NCBI RefSeq assembly: GCF_002304005.1
Contig: NZ_MRCQ01000004.1
Span: 186,001-250,000, forward strand
Reading direction: 5' to 3'
DNA length: 64,000 bases
Source: Flavobacterium sp. ACN6
Lineage (GTDB): Bacteria; Bacteroidota; Bacteroidia; Flavobacteriales; Flavobacteriaceae
This document shows positions 17,008-25,316 of the stretch, piece after piece. A program made the translations under genes and the position numbers. The notes beneath the pieces are model-generated. The model did no database searches and was not told the DNA's origin. It was given only the letters and a program-made list of their open reading frames with translations. Position 1 is the stretch's first letter. Every line of letters begins with the position of its first letter.

Positions 17008-17589
17008 ATGAAAAAATTTTTAGTGATAGCAGCCCTAGCTATCTGCACTTTTGCAAGTGCTCAAAAAGGAACAATCTTAGTAGGTGGTAACATTGGATAC
17101 ACTTCTGAAAAATCAGAATTCAGATTCAGTGAAGACAAAACAAGTACATTTAATTTTTCTCCTAAAGTAGGTTACCAATTTCACGAAAACTGGACAGTAG
17201 GAGGGGAACTTTCATTAAGTACATCTGATATTGATAATGCAGATTTAAAACGTAAAGACAATAAATTTAGAACTGGAGGTTTTGTACGTTACACAAAATC
17301 ATTAAGCCAGACTTTTTCTGTTTTTGCTGACATGGGTGCAGGTTTCCAAACTGAAAAGAACAAAATCTACACTACTAATAACAATTATGTTAGATATAAA
17401 GGAGATGGTGCATACGTAGATGTAACTCCAGCACTTTTTATCAACATGAAAAAAGGTTTTGGTCTTAACTTTAGTATTGGAGGTTTAGGATACGAAACAT
17501 TAAGTTTTGATGACAATGGGGAAGATTACAGTAATTTCTACTTCAACTTTGGAAAAACATTCAGTATCGGGATTTCGAAAAACTTCTAA
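17008..17589 (+). CDS. Small outer-membrane beta-barrel protein
   Basis: 193 residues with a signal peptide MKKFLVIAALAICTFASAQ and a porin-like fold of about eight strands: alternating hydrophobic strands such as GTILVGGNIGYTSEK, FSPKVGYQFHENWTVGGELSLS, RTGGFVRYTKSL and SVFADMGAGFQTEK. It ends in an aromatic residue (ISKNF) as barrel proteins do. It matches the OmpA-N-like/OMP_b-brl class by pattern only. There is no OmpA peptidoglycan-binding domain, so it is a free barrel of unknown role. It sits divergent from gldA and ends at a strong bidirectional hairpin. Confidence 0.75.
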   Translation: MKKFLVIAALAICTFASAQKGTILVGGNIGYTSEKSEFRFSEDKTSTFNFSPKVGYQFHENWTVGGELSLSTSDIDNADLKRKDNKFRTGGFVRYTKSLSQTFSVFADMGAGFQTEKNKIYTTNNNYVRYKGDGAYVDVTPALFINMKKGFGLNFSIGGLGYETLSFDDNGEDYSNFYFNFGKTFSIGISKNF

Positions 17590-17616
17590 TCTAAGTTTTT
17601 TATATATTCAATTTCA

Positions 17617-17650
17617 GAAAAGCATTCGCCGCGGCGGATGCTTTTTTTTA
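17617..17650 (+). terminator. Intrinsic terminator between convergent genes
   Basis: AGCATTCGCC and GGCGGATGCT form the stem (one G-U pair on the plus strand), followed by TTTTTTTT. It separates the barrel-protein gene from the toxin-antitoxin pair and overlaps the antitoxin stop codon by a few bases. Confidence 0.85.
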
Positions 17651-17947
17651 TATGAAAGTCAATCCGACTCTTTTGTTTAAGCCAATTTCGAAGATTCTAA
17701 TTAAGGTTGAAAGCTGGACATTGCCTTTTCCATTTTCAAGTTTTGAAATGTAACTTTTCTTAGTGCCAGTTTTATCGGCTAATTGTTCTTGCGTTAAATT
17801 AGCTTCTTTACGTGCTTCTTTCAGCATCTCACTTATGATGAACATTTGAGATTTTTCCTCAAATTGGTTTCTGCCTTCCGTGCCAATCTTTCCATGTTCA
17901 ATGTCAATAAGATCTTCGAAAGATTTTACGTCTTTATAATTTTTCAT
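17648..17947 (-). CDS. XRE-family antitoxin (HigA-like)
   Basis: 99 residues. The C-terminal half is a Cro/C1-type helix-turn-helix: EARKEANLTQEQLADKTGTKKSYISKLENGKGNVQLSTLIRIFEI (about 40-85). The N-terminal part is charged and may contact the toxin. It starts 8 bases after the toxin stop codon on the same strand, the toxin-first order typical of higBA modules. It should neutralise the toxin and repress the pair's promoter. Confidence 0.85.
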   Translation of the reverse strand: MKNYKDVKSFEDLIDIEHGKIGTEGRNQFEEKSQMFIISEMLKEARKEANLTQEQLADKTGTKKSYISKLENGKGNVQLSTLIRIFEIGLNKRVGLTFI

Positions 17948-17955
17948 GGTGGTAT

Positions 17956-18288
17956 TTATTTTTGTTTAAAATATTCGGTCATCAATCTTTTTGCTTTATC
18001 CAATTTCTCTTGTGGAGTTCTTTGTGATTTTTTTTGAAAGCCATTAAACAAGATCACCAATTTTCCTTCATCGAAGCAACAAAAGATTCTATAAATATCA
18101 GACTTAACTTCAATTCTTATTTCGTAAAGTCCTTCGGTGCCAGATAAATGCTTTAAAAATTTTTCGGGAACTCGATCAACTTGTTTTATTAATTCAAGAA
18201 CATACTGTATTTTTAATTTAACCTTTTCATTTTGGGTTTGATAAAATTCCATGAAATGATTTTCATGAAAAATAATTGTTCTTGTCAT
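17956..18288 (-). CDS. HigB/Gp49-like toxin of a type II toxin-antitoxin pair
   Basis: 110 residues of the RelE-superfamily Gp49/HigB type. Recognisable blocks are LKHLSGTEGLYEIRIEVKSDIYRIFCCFDEGKLVILFNGFQKKSQRTPQEKLDKAKRL, with the basic residues and the conserved YRIF and F-KK-Q-TP segments. Members cleave mRNA in the ribosome. The frame is intact and the key basic residues are kept, so it is probably functional. It lies in a spacer-rich region next to a dispersed repeat copy, a typical site for an acquired module. Confidence 0.85.
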   Translation of the reverse strand: MTRTIIFHENHFMEFYQTQNEKVKLKIQYVLELIKQVDRVPEKFLKHLSGTEGLYEIRIEVKSDIYRIFCCFDEGKLVILFNGFQKKSQRTPQEKLDKAKRLMTEYFKQK

Positions 18289-18375
18289 GCAAAGTTATCT
18301 TAAAAGTGAACATTTTGCAAATATAACACATTTTATTTTTGTGAGTTTATTCTTGTAAAATAAAAAATTCTCACT

Positions 18376-18451
18376 TAGCCCCGATAGAAGCGACATCCTT
18401 TTTCTGGCTTCTTTAGCCAGGAAAAGATATAGTGAATAGCGGGAATAGCGG
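18376..18451 (+). repeat. Dispersed hairpin element, copy 2
   Basis: TAGCCCCGATAGAAGCGACA, ATCCTTTTT, then a hairpin (CTGGCT-TCTTT-AGCCAG), then GAAAAGATATAGTGAATAGC and GGGAATAGC. It is the clearest copy and serves as reference for the family. Confidence 0.8.
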
Positions 18452-18511
18452 TATTTTGAAATTCAAGATGTCTGCTCCTAAAAAACTGCTTTAGAATTCT
18501 GATTTTTTTTG

Positions 18512-18581
18512 CCACGAATTTCACGAATTTTCACGAATTAATTTAAGCACAATGATTTGTGAAAATTCGTGAAATTCGTGG
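18512..18581. repeat. Perfect 23-base inverted repeat
   Basis: The left arm (18512-18534, starting CCACGAATTTCACGAA) and the right arm (18559-18581) are exact reverse complements around a 24-base spacer. Each arm is itself built from CACGAATT units. The tract resembles the CACAGATT-based block at 31009-31152 in design. Confidence 0.85.
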
Positions 18582-18717
18582 TGATTAAAAAATATTAATC
18601 TTTTAAATCAAATTAATCTACGACTACTTTTTATTCAATATTATCCTAAAATAAAACGTATTTTTGACGTTTAGATCCTTAATCTAAAATTTAATATCAG
18701 AAATCTAAAATATAAAA

Positions 18718-20067
18718 ATGAACTGGGAACAACTTTTATCATTAAAACGTCAAGGAGATACAAGCAAAAGATTACGTGTAGAACAAGATGATACCCGTTT
18801 AGGTTTTGAGGTAGATTATGACCGAATTATATTTTCTGCCGCTTTTAGAAGTTTACAAGATAAAACACAAGTTATTCCGCTTTCTAAAACAGATTTCGTA
18901 CATACGCGTTTGACACACAGTTTAGAGGTTTCGGTTGTGGGGCGTTCGCTTGGACGTTTGGTTGGGAAGAAAATCATTGAAAAATATCCTTATCTGAAAG
19001 AAGTTCACGGTTACCATATGAATGATTTTGGTGCAATTGTGGCGGCGGCTTCATTGGCCCACGACATTGGAAATCCTCCTTTTGGACATTCAGGTGAAAA
19101 AGCAATTGGAGAATATTTTTCTATTGGAAACGGGCAGAAATTTAGAAATCAGCTTACAGATAAACAATGGCAGGATTTAATCGATTTTGAAGGAAATGCC
19201 AATGGATTTTCGGTTCTTACGGCAAGCCGTCCTGGAATTGAAGGCGGACTTCGTATTTCGTATGCAACTTTGGGTGCTTTCATGAAATATCCAAAAGAAA
19301 GCCTTCCGAAAAGGCCAACCAACGATATTGCCGATAAAAAATACGGCTTTTTTCAAACCGATAAATTATTTTTTGAAGAAGTAGCTAAAGATATGGGAAT
19401 GATCGCCAATAAATCTGGAGAAGATATTGGTTTTGAAAGACATCCGCTAGCTTATTTAGTAGAAGCGGCAGATGATATCTGTTATACTATTATTGACTTC
19501 GAAGACGGAATAAATCTTGGTTTAGTTTCTGAAGATTTTGCGTTAGAATATTTGATTAATCTGCTAAAAGATAATCGTTACTGGAAAGAGAAATATCAAA
19601 ATTTGTCGACCAAAGAAGATCGTATTAGTTATTTAAGAGCTTTAGCGATTAATACTCTAATCAATGATGCTGTAAATGTTTTTATCGAAAATGAAGAAGC
19701 TATTTTGCAGGGAAAATTTCCTTACGCTTTAACAGATAAAAGCAAATACAAAGCGCAGATGAATGATATTATCAAACTTAGCGTAGATAAAATCTATCAG
19801 AGCCGTGAAGTGATTGAAAAAGAAATTGTCGGGTATCAAATCATTCAGACTTTATTGGATAAATTTATTACCGCATTTAATAATAAATTTGATGGGACAG
19901 CTTCAAACTACGATAAATTGATTTTGAAAATGCTTCCAGAAAAGCATGATTTAGAAAAAGGTAATTTGTATGAAAGGTTACTTCATATTTGTCATTATGT
20001 TTCTTTATTGACAGATGGAAATGCGTTAGAATTATTTGAAAATATTAACGGAAGAAAAAAGAATTAA
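18718..20067 (+). CDS. dgt: Deoxyguanosinetriphosphate triphosphohydrolase (dNTPase)
   Basis: 449 residues of the HD-superfamily dNTP triphosphohydrolase. Metal ligands can be placed in the N-terminal TRLTHSLEVSVVGR (His) and in AASLAHDIGNPPFGHSGE (the HD pair), with a later Asp in LVEAADDICYTIIDFEDGI. The enzyme hydrolyses dGTP or other dNTPs to the nucleoside and triphosphate. The length matches the shorter dNTPase type of Bacteroidota rather than the 505-residue E. coli Dgt. It stands alone and ends at a bidirectional terminator. Confidence 0.92.
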   Translation: MNWEQLLSLKRQGDTSKRLRVEQDDTRLGFEVDYDRIIFSAAFRSLQDKTQVIPLSKTDFVHTRLTHSLEVSVVGRSLGRLVGKKIIEKYPYLKEVHGYHMNDFGAIVAAASLAHDIGNPPFGHSGEKAIGEYFSIGNGQKFRNQLTDKQWQDLIDFEGNANGFSVLTASRPGIEGGLRISYATLGAFMKYPKESLPKRPTNDIADKKYGFFQTDKLFFEEVAKDMGMIANKSGEDIGFERHPLAYLVEAADDICYTIIDFEDGINLGLVSEDFALEYLINLLKDNRYWKEKYQNLSTKEDRISYLRALAINTLINDAVNVFIENEEAILQGKFPYALTDKSKYKAQMNDIIKLSVDKIYQSREVIEKEIVGYQIIQTLLDKFITAFNNKFDGTASNYDKLILKMLPEKHDLEKGNLYERLLHICHYVSLLTDGNALELFENINGRKKN

Positions 20068-20084
20068 CCTTAGTTTTAAATCAA

Positions 20085-20124
20085 AAAAATATCCTCTAAA
20101 ATCATTTTAGAGGATATTTTTTTT
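20085..20124. terminator. Bidirectional terminator between dgt and the DUF3078 gene
   Basis: ATATCCTCTAAAAT and ATTTTAGAGGATAT form the stem, with A-run and T-run on either side, serving both converging genes. Confidence 0.9.
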
Positions 20125-20138
20125 GCTTTAATTTGAAT

Positions 20139-21140
20139 TTATTTAAAAGCATAAACAAGACCTACACCAAGAACTTGTCTTAACTGCATTTTAGGGCCTT
20201 CATTTACTTGACTTTTTGTTCCTGTAGTTGGATCAACAACGTCTTTTTTGGTTTTAATATCGTCATCATATATCAAATGCACACCGATATTTGCTTTTAC
20301 ATAAGCATTAACCACAAGATCTAAACGAGTGTCGTAATCTATATCGACGTTGCCAAATTTATTTAAATAATCGGTGTATAAACTTAATCGGTTTTCATAA
20401 AAAACGTTTTTGTAAATTTCATTTTTCATGTAAGCAGTAAGCAGTATACCAAATTCTGCTTTTACTTTTTGACCTTCTTCAATTAGTATTTGACTTTCTG
20501 GATCTAGCGGATCTGTTGCATAAACCGCTTTCTTAACCCCGAAAGAACCTTGGTTTGCAAGATATTGATCTAATACTAAAGTAGTTTTTAACGTAATAGG
20601 AGAGAAGTAAAAAACTCTGTTTTTTTCCTTGTTTGAATTCTCAGCTCCAGCTCCCAAAAAGATATAAGCTGGTGCAAAAGGCTTAGAGATTGCAATATCT
20701 CTGTTTGGATAATTATAACCGTTTGTAAATTGGGTATTGAAGTTTAATTTAGAAGAGTAATACCAGTTAGAAGCAGTATCTTTTCTAAAACCGTACGTAG
20801 AGTTAAATTGAAGGGCGTCGTCAGTTTTTCTTAATTCCGTTCCGTCTTGTTTATTTAAACCATACTTTACGATAAGTTCATTTACCCATTTATGATTTTT
20901 TTTAGCATACGTTCTTCCAAATTCACCTTTAAATAAACCTGAGATAGAACTTGTTCCCCCGGCGCTCCAGTTGACAAAAGCAATTTCGGAAATATCAAAT
21001 CCAAGTTGATTTTTTTGAGTCCAGTTCGAAGGCGGCTTAGGAGCTTGATTCGGACTTAAAGTAGTTTGAATAATCTGGGCAAAGTTATGAGAAGTACTCA
21101 AAAGCAATAATAGCAAAAGGGTAGAACGCAATAATTTCAT
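20139..21140 (-). CDS. DUF3078 outer-membrane protein
   Basis: 333 residues with a signal peptide (MKLLRSTLLLLLLLSTSHNFAQ) and the DUF3078 blocks NWSAGGTSSISGLFKGEFGRTY and KTDDALQFNSTYGFR. Many alternating strands and a final aromatic residue (GLVYAFK) suggest a beta-barrel in the outer membrane. The function of the family is unknown. It starts 31 bases downstream of dxs on the same strand, so the two are probably co-transcribed, though no functional link is apparent. Confidence 0.82.
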   Translation of the reverse strand: MKLLRSTLLLLLLLSTSHNFAQIIQTTLSPNQAPKPPSNWTQKNQLGFDISEIAFVNWSAGGTSSISGLFKGEFGRTYAKKNHKWVNELIVKYGLNKQDGTELRKTDDALQFNSTYGFRKDTASNWYYSSKLNFNTQFTNGYNYPNRDIAISKPFAPAYIFLGAGAENSNKEKNRVFYFSPITLKTTLVLDQYLANQGSFGVKKAVYATDPLDPESQILIEEGQKVKAEFGILLTAYMKNEIYKNVFYENRLSLYTDYLNKFGNVDIDYDTRLDLVVNAYVKANIGVHLIYDDDIKTKKDVVDPTTGTKSQVNEGPKMQLRQVLGVGLVYAFK

Positions 21141-21171
21141 TTTGGTATTTTTTTTTGGTGTCGCAAAATAA

Positions 21172-22959
21172 TTATTTTGAACCGTTAGAAAAAAGATTTA
21201 TTAAACTTTTAACGTCAATTTTACACAATTGTTGCAGTTGAACTACTGTTCCGTGCTCAATAAATTCATCTGGTACACCCAAAATTCGGATGTTATTTTT
21301 GAAATTATTCGATGCTGCAAACTCTAAAACTGCGCTTCCAAAACCGCCGTTTTTAACCCCGTCTTCTATTGTAATAATATCGTCGAAAGTTGAAAAAATG
21401 GAATTTAATGTATTGATGTCTAATGGTTTAATGAAGCTAAAATTATAATGGGCAATAGCGTCAGAATTGGGACATTCCTGTAGCGCTTCTATAACATTAT
21501 TTCCAATTGTTCCGGCCGAAAGAACCGCAACTTTCGTACCATCTTTTAGGCATTTCGCCTGTCCGATTTTTATTTTTTCGTAATGTCCGAAATTTTCTAC
21601 TTCCCAATTTGAAATGACGCCTCTTCCTCTCGGATATCGAATCGCGATAGGATGATTTAGTCCTAATTGAGCAGTGTATAAAATGTTTTGAAGTTCAATT
21701 TCGTTAAGCGGTGCATAAATAATCATATTCGGAATCGAACGTAAATAAGCAATATCGAAAACGCCGTGATGTGTTGCGCCGTCTTCGCCCACTAACCCAG
21801 CTCGGTCTAAGCAAAAAATCACAGGCAGATTTTGCAGCGCGACATCGTGAATCACTTGATCGTATGCGCGTTGTAAAAACGTCGAATAAATATTGCAATA
21901 TACAACCATGCCTTGTGTCGCCATTCCAGCGGCAAGAGTTACGGCGTGCTGTTCTGCAATTCCAACATCAAATGCACGATCCGGCAATTCATCCATCATA
22001 AATTTTAATGAACTTCCTGATGGCATTGCAGGCGTAATGCCGATTATTTTTTCGTTCTTTTTGGCTAAATCTAAAATAGTTAAACCAAAAACATCCTGAT
22101 ATTTAGGCGGCAGGTTTTCTTCATTTTTTAAATGAATTTCTCCCGTCGAAGCATCAAATTTTCCAGGAGCATGATATTTTACCTGATTTTCTTCAGCCTG
22201 CTGCAAACCTTTTCCTTTTGTCGTAACAATGTGAAGAAATTTAGGACCTTTTATCTTTTTTAAACGATTTAATTCTTTGATTAGAGTTGGAAAATCATGT
22301 CCGTCGATTGGACCAGAATAATCAAAATTCAAAGATTTGATCATGTTATTCTGTCTCGGGTTTTTTCCGTTTTTAACGGCGGTTAAATATTGTTTTAGAG
22401 CGCCAACGCTGGGATCAATTCCAATAGCATTGTCATTTAAAATTACCAAAATATTGGCATCAGTAACTCCAGCATGGTTCAAGCCTTCAAAAGCCATTCC
22501 GCTGGCGATAGAAGCGTCGCCTATAACTGCAATATGCTGTTTGTCGAAATCACCTTTAATTTTAGACGCAATTGCCATTCCGAGTGCCGCAGAAATAGAA
22601 GTCGAAGAATGACCTACGCCAAAAGTATCATAAACACTTTCGCTTCTTTTAGGAAAACCAGAAATTCCGTCTATTTGTCTATTCGTATGAAAATTTTCTC
22701 TTCTTTCGGTTAGGATTTTATGACCGTAAGCTTGGTGGCCAACATCCCAAACTAGTAAATCTTTGGGAGTATTAAAAACATAATGTAAGGCAATCGTCAA
22801 TTCAATTACGCCCAAACTGGCTCCCAAATGACCTTCTTTCACTGAAACTACATCAATAATAAATTGACGCAGTTCTTTAGCGACCTCGGTAAGCTGCTCT
22901 TCTTTTAAAAGGCGTAAATCGGCGGGATTGTGTATTTTTGAAAGTAAATTGCTTTTCAT
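21172..22959 (-). CDS. dxs: 1-deoxy-D-xylulose-5-phosphate synthase
   Basis: 595 residues of the thiamine-diphosphate enzyme that condenses pyruvate and glyceraldehyde 3-phosphate in the first step of the MEP isoprenoid pathway. The TPP-binding block GDASIASGMAFEGLNHAG...NDN is at about 147-177. The transketolase-type pyrimidine domain shows GIAEQHAVTLAAGMA and DRAGLVGEDGATHHG. The length is slightly below E. coli Dxs (620) and typical of Bacteroidota. A -7-like box (TAAATTTG, minus strand, 22974-22981) lies 15 bases before the start. Confidence 0.96.
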   Translation of the reverse strand: MKSNLLSKIHNPADLRLLKEEQLTEVAKELRQFIIDVVSVKEGHLGASLGVIELTIALHYVFNTPKDLLVWDVGHQAYGHKILTERRENFHTNRQIDGISGFPKRSESVYDTFGVGHSSTSISAALGMAIASKIKGDFDKQHIAVIGDASIASGMAFEGLNHAGVTDANILVILNDNAIGIDPSVGALKQYLTAVKNGKNPRQNNMIKSLNFDYSGPIDGHDFPTLIKELNRLKKIKGPKFLHIVTTKGKGLQQAEENQVKYHAPGKFDASTGEIHLKNEENLPPKYQDVFGLTILDLAKKNEKIIGITPAMPSGSSLKFMMDELPDRAFDVGIAEQHAVTLAAGMATQGMVVYCNIYSTFLQRAYDQVIHDVALQNLPVIFCLDRAGLVGEDGATHHGVFDIAYLRSIPNMIIYAPLNEIELQNILYTAQLGLNHPIAIRYPRGRGVISNWEVENFGHYEKIKIGQAKCLKDGTKVAVLSAGTIGNNVIEALQECPNSDAIAHYNFSFIKPLDINTLNSIFSTFDDIITIEDGVKNGGFGSAVLEFAASNNFKNNIRILGVPDEFIEHGTVVQLQQLCKIDVKSLINLFSNGSK

Positions 22960-23010
22960 TGTAAGGTAAAAAACAAATTTACGGTTTTAAATTTAATTTT
23001 ATTGCTGAGA

Positions 23011-23865
23011 TTAAAATGCGATTGGCAAAGAATACTGCATTTTTATTTTTTTACCATTTGATTCTCCAGCCTGCCATTTAGGACAGATGCTGAGAACTCT
23101 CATTATTTCGTTCTCTAAAGTTTTCTCAATAGCAGGATCCGACTGCATGTAAGTCATCGATCCATTTTTTTCTACTGCAAACGAGATTTTAATCTTGAGA
23201 TTTTTGATATAGATATCGTCTGGTTTTTTAAATTCTTTTCCAAAAAAAGTATAAAATTGATCAATACCGCCTGGGAATTCTGCATTTGTCTGCATTACAG
23301 TTCCCGTAACAAATTGTGAATCCTCTTCCTTAACTGCATTTGAAGATTGCTTTTTATCTTTAATAGTTTCACCACAACTTATAGTAACTGGTTTTTCAAA
23401 TTTAGCGTGATCGACTTGTGGCAGAGGTGGTACAACTGCTTGTTTTGTTTTGGTGTCATCAATTGCGGGCTCACCAACCATAATATGCTCAGTGCGAACA
23501 GTATCTGTAACGACTTCTACTTTGTCTATCTTTTTCTTATTGCCATTTTTGTCGGCACAGCTAAATAAAGTTGTTCCCATGGCAATAAATAAAGCCAGTA
23601 AAAACATTTTACGATATTGTGTTTGCACATACAAAATTCGACTTGGAATTTGAATACTTACAGAATCTAATTGCGATTTGTTAAATCTGCCGCAAACATT
23701 TTGATTTTGGATAAAAAAATGCTGAACTTCATCAGGAAGCATTGAAGTAAAATCAACAACTGTTTTAGAACAACTCATACAAAAACGACCATTATCTTTT
23801 GGCTTCATTTTGTTCCAGTCTTCATGACAAGGTTCAGGAATGCTGATTTTATAGTTTTTTCCCAT
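23011..23865 (-). CDS. TonB-like C-terminal domain protein with N-terminal Cys cluster
   Basis: 284 residues. Residues 1-85 hold a Cys-rich module with Cys13, Cys29, Cys32 (CMSC) and Cys58, in the pattern CHEDW...GRFCMSCSKTVVDFT...VCGRF, which suggests a bound metal ion. A single membrane segment spans about 86-103 (KMFLLALFIAMGTTLFS). A low-complexity linker follows, then a TonB_C domain at about 195-284, recognisable from GGIDQFYTFF, KISFAVEKNG, ENEIMRVLSICPKWQAGESNGK and YSLPIAF. So the Cys module faces the cytoplasm and the TonB domain the periplasm. It may energise an outer-membrane receptor or sense one. It is not adjacent to exbB/exbD. Confidence 0.75.
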   Translation of the reverse strand: MGKNYKISIPEPCHEDWNKMKPKDNGRFCMSCSKTVVDFTSMLPDEVQHFFIQNQNVCGRFNKSQLDSVSIQIPSRILYVQTQYRKMFLLALFIAMGTTLFSCADKNGNKKKIDKVEVVTDTVRTEHIMVGEPAIDDTKTKQAVVPPLPQVDHAKFEKPVTISCGETIKDKKQSSNAVKEEDSQFVTGTVMQTNAEFPGGIDQFYTFFGKEFKKPDDIYIKNLKIKISFAVEKNGSMTYMQSDPAIEKTLENEIMRVLSICPKWQAGESNGKKIKMQYSLPIAF

Positions 23866-23913
23866 AGTTGAATATCACGATTTAAATGTAATAAAAAATA
23901 AAGAGTAAAATAG

Positions 23914-23921
23914 TATTTTTG
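23914..23921 (+). promoter_or_regulatory. -7 promoter element of tadA
   Basis: TATTTTTG matches TAnnTTTG and ends only 5 bases before the tadA ATG. If used, the transcript would start at or next to the start codon, giving a leaderless message. No clear -33 TTTG is seen. Confidence 0.4.
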
Positions 23922-23926
23922 CAACT

Positions 23927-24370
23927 ATGATAAATCCTTTCACCGACGAATATTTTATGAAGAAAGCTTTGCAGGAAGCTCAAATGGCTTTTGAAAAGGG
24001 CGAAATTCCTGTTGGTGCCGTAATTGTTGTGGCAGATAAAGTAATTGCAAGAAGTCATAATTTAACCGAATTACTAAATGACGTTACAGCTCATGCCGAA
24101 ATGCAGTCAATAACTGCTGCAGCGAATTTCCTTGGAGGAAAATATTTGAAAGACTGCACGCTGTACGTTACGCTTGAACCTTGCCAAATGTGTGCGGGCG
24201 CATTGTATTGGAGCCAGATCTCGAAAATTGTTTTTGGCGCACGCGATGAGCAGCGCGGCTTTTTAAATATGGGAACAAAACTGCATCCAAAAACTACAGT
24301 AGTTTCTGGCGTTATGGCAAACGAAGCAGCCGATTTAATGAAGCGTTTTTTTGTAGAGAGACGTAAATAA
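23927..24370 (+). CDS. tadA: tRNA-specific adenosine-34 deaminase
   Basis: 147 residues of the zinc-dependent deaminase that converts A34 to inosine in tRNA-Arg(ACG). The active-site blocks are complete: HAEMQSI (zinc His and catalytic Glu), then PCQMCAGAL (two zinc Cys). The start ATG lies directly after a promoter -7 box. It is divergent from the TonB-like gene and is followed 24 bases later by the SUKH-like gene. Confidence 0.93.
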   Translation: MINPFTDEYFMKKALQEAQMAFEKGEIPVGAVIVVADKVIARSHNLTELLNDVTAHAEMQSITAAANFLGGKYLKDCTLYVTLEPCQMCAGALYWSQISKIVFGARDEQRGFLNMGTKLHPKTTVVSGVMANEAADLMKRFFVERRK

Positions 24371-24394
24371 TATTCAGGTAAATATTTAAAATTG

Positions 24395-25027
24395 ATGACT
24401 GACTTTTCTACGATAAAAGAACTATTTCATATTACAGAGTCGAATGGATTTGGTTTTGATGAAATTGAAACTATCCAAAACATTTTTGGAACTCTTCCAA
24501 AAGTATTTAGCGATTATTATACGGAGTTTGGTAAAATTCAGCGTTTGAATCAAGCGCAAGATTCATTGATAGTTCCTGAAAGATTTCAACATTATAATCA
24601 TGATACTTATTTGATTTTTTATACTGAAAATCAGGACGCTTGTGTTTGGGGAATTCATAAAGATGATTTGGCTCTTTATAATCCGCCAGTTTATATGAGT
24701 TATGATCAAAAAGAATGGAACCTAGAAACCGAAACTTTAAAAGATTTTTTCACTGCTATGGCTTTTCTTCAGGCAGGATTTGCGTTAGATTTTCCATGTA
24801 ATACATTTTATGAACTAGATGAACAGGAAGTTAATTTTATAACCAAAAACTTCTATAATAAAAATGTTTCCTTTGCAAGATGGCTTGAGGGAGTACAATT
24901 TTATGGAAATAATCCAGACGATGTAATTATAATTGCATCTGGAAATCAATTGTCTTACGCTTCCAATACGAAAGAACTTTTTATTCAATTAGATAATGTC
25001 CTTTCAAAACTTGGAACGGAATTTTGA
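24395..25027 (+). CDS. SMI1/KNR4 (SUKH)-like protein
   Basis: 210 residues from the ATG at 24395; a TTG one codon earlier is ignored. The N-terminal pattern IETIQNIFGTLPKVFSDYYTEFGKI resembles the start of SUKH domains (helix, 'LP' and aromatic strand), followed by VWGIHKDDLALYNPPVYM. There is no signal or membrane segment. SUKH proteins often act as immunity proteins against polymorphic toxins, or have housekeeping roles in predation defence. No toxin gene is next to it, so an orphan immunity or regulatory role is possible. The family call rests on pattern only. Confidence 0.5.
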   Translation: MTDFSTIKELFHITESNGFGFDEIETIQNIFGTLPKVFSDYYTEFGKIQRLNQAQDSLIVPERFQHYNHDTYLIFYTENQDACVWGIHKDDLALYNPPVYMSYDQKEWNLETETLKDFFTAMAFLQAGFALDFPCNTFYELDEQEVNFITKNFYNKNVSFARWLEGVQFYGNNPDDVIIIASGNQLSYASNTKELFIQLDNVLSKLGTEF

Positions 25028-25316
25028 ATATTGTTATGAAAATGAATGCCCTAGCCCAGATGGGAGCGGTATCCTTTTTCCTGCTCCTTTAGCAGGGAAA
25101 AGATATAGCGGACAGCTGGATCAGCTTCAAATAATTATAAAAACGTTCTAATAACTTCAACAAAAGTTAAATAATCACTACTAGGGAATTTTCTTCTTAA
25201 ATAAAACAAAAAATAATTTACTTTTATAACAATTAAATCCTTGTTTTACTGTTAAGGCTTTTAGTAGTAAAAACGTATTTATGCTGTAATTGTTAACCAT
25301 TAACACTCAATAGAAA
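25028..25316. other. Spacer before the alpha-2-macroglobulin gene
   Basis: It holds the third copy of the dispersed hairpin element and then about 190 bases of A/T-rich sequence with no clear promoter or terminator hairpin. Confidence 0.55.
25050..25126 (+). repeat. Dispersed hairpin element, copy 3
   Basis: CTAGCCCAGATGGGAGCGG, TATCCTTTTT, hairpin CCTGCT-CCTTT-AGCAGG, GAAAAGATATAGCGGACAGC, then TGGATCAGC. Compared with copy 2, the hairpin changes from CTGGCT/AGCCAG to CCTGCT/AGCAGG, with both arms changed so that pairing is kept. Confidence 0.8.

Larger units (their letters stand above)
18289..18717. other. Spacer with two structured repeats before dgt
   Basis: No gene is visible. It contains a dispersed hairpin element (18376-18451), a 70-base perfect inverted repeat (18512-18581), a TATTTTTG -7-like box at 18659-18666 for dgt, and a short tract of AATCTAAAAT filler at the dgt start. 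Confidence 0.65.

Noticed and set aside
25050..25126. Integron attC site
   Set aside because: The dispersed element has a hairpin but lacks the RYYYAAC and GTTRRRY core sites, and there is no integron integrase or cassette array.
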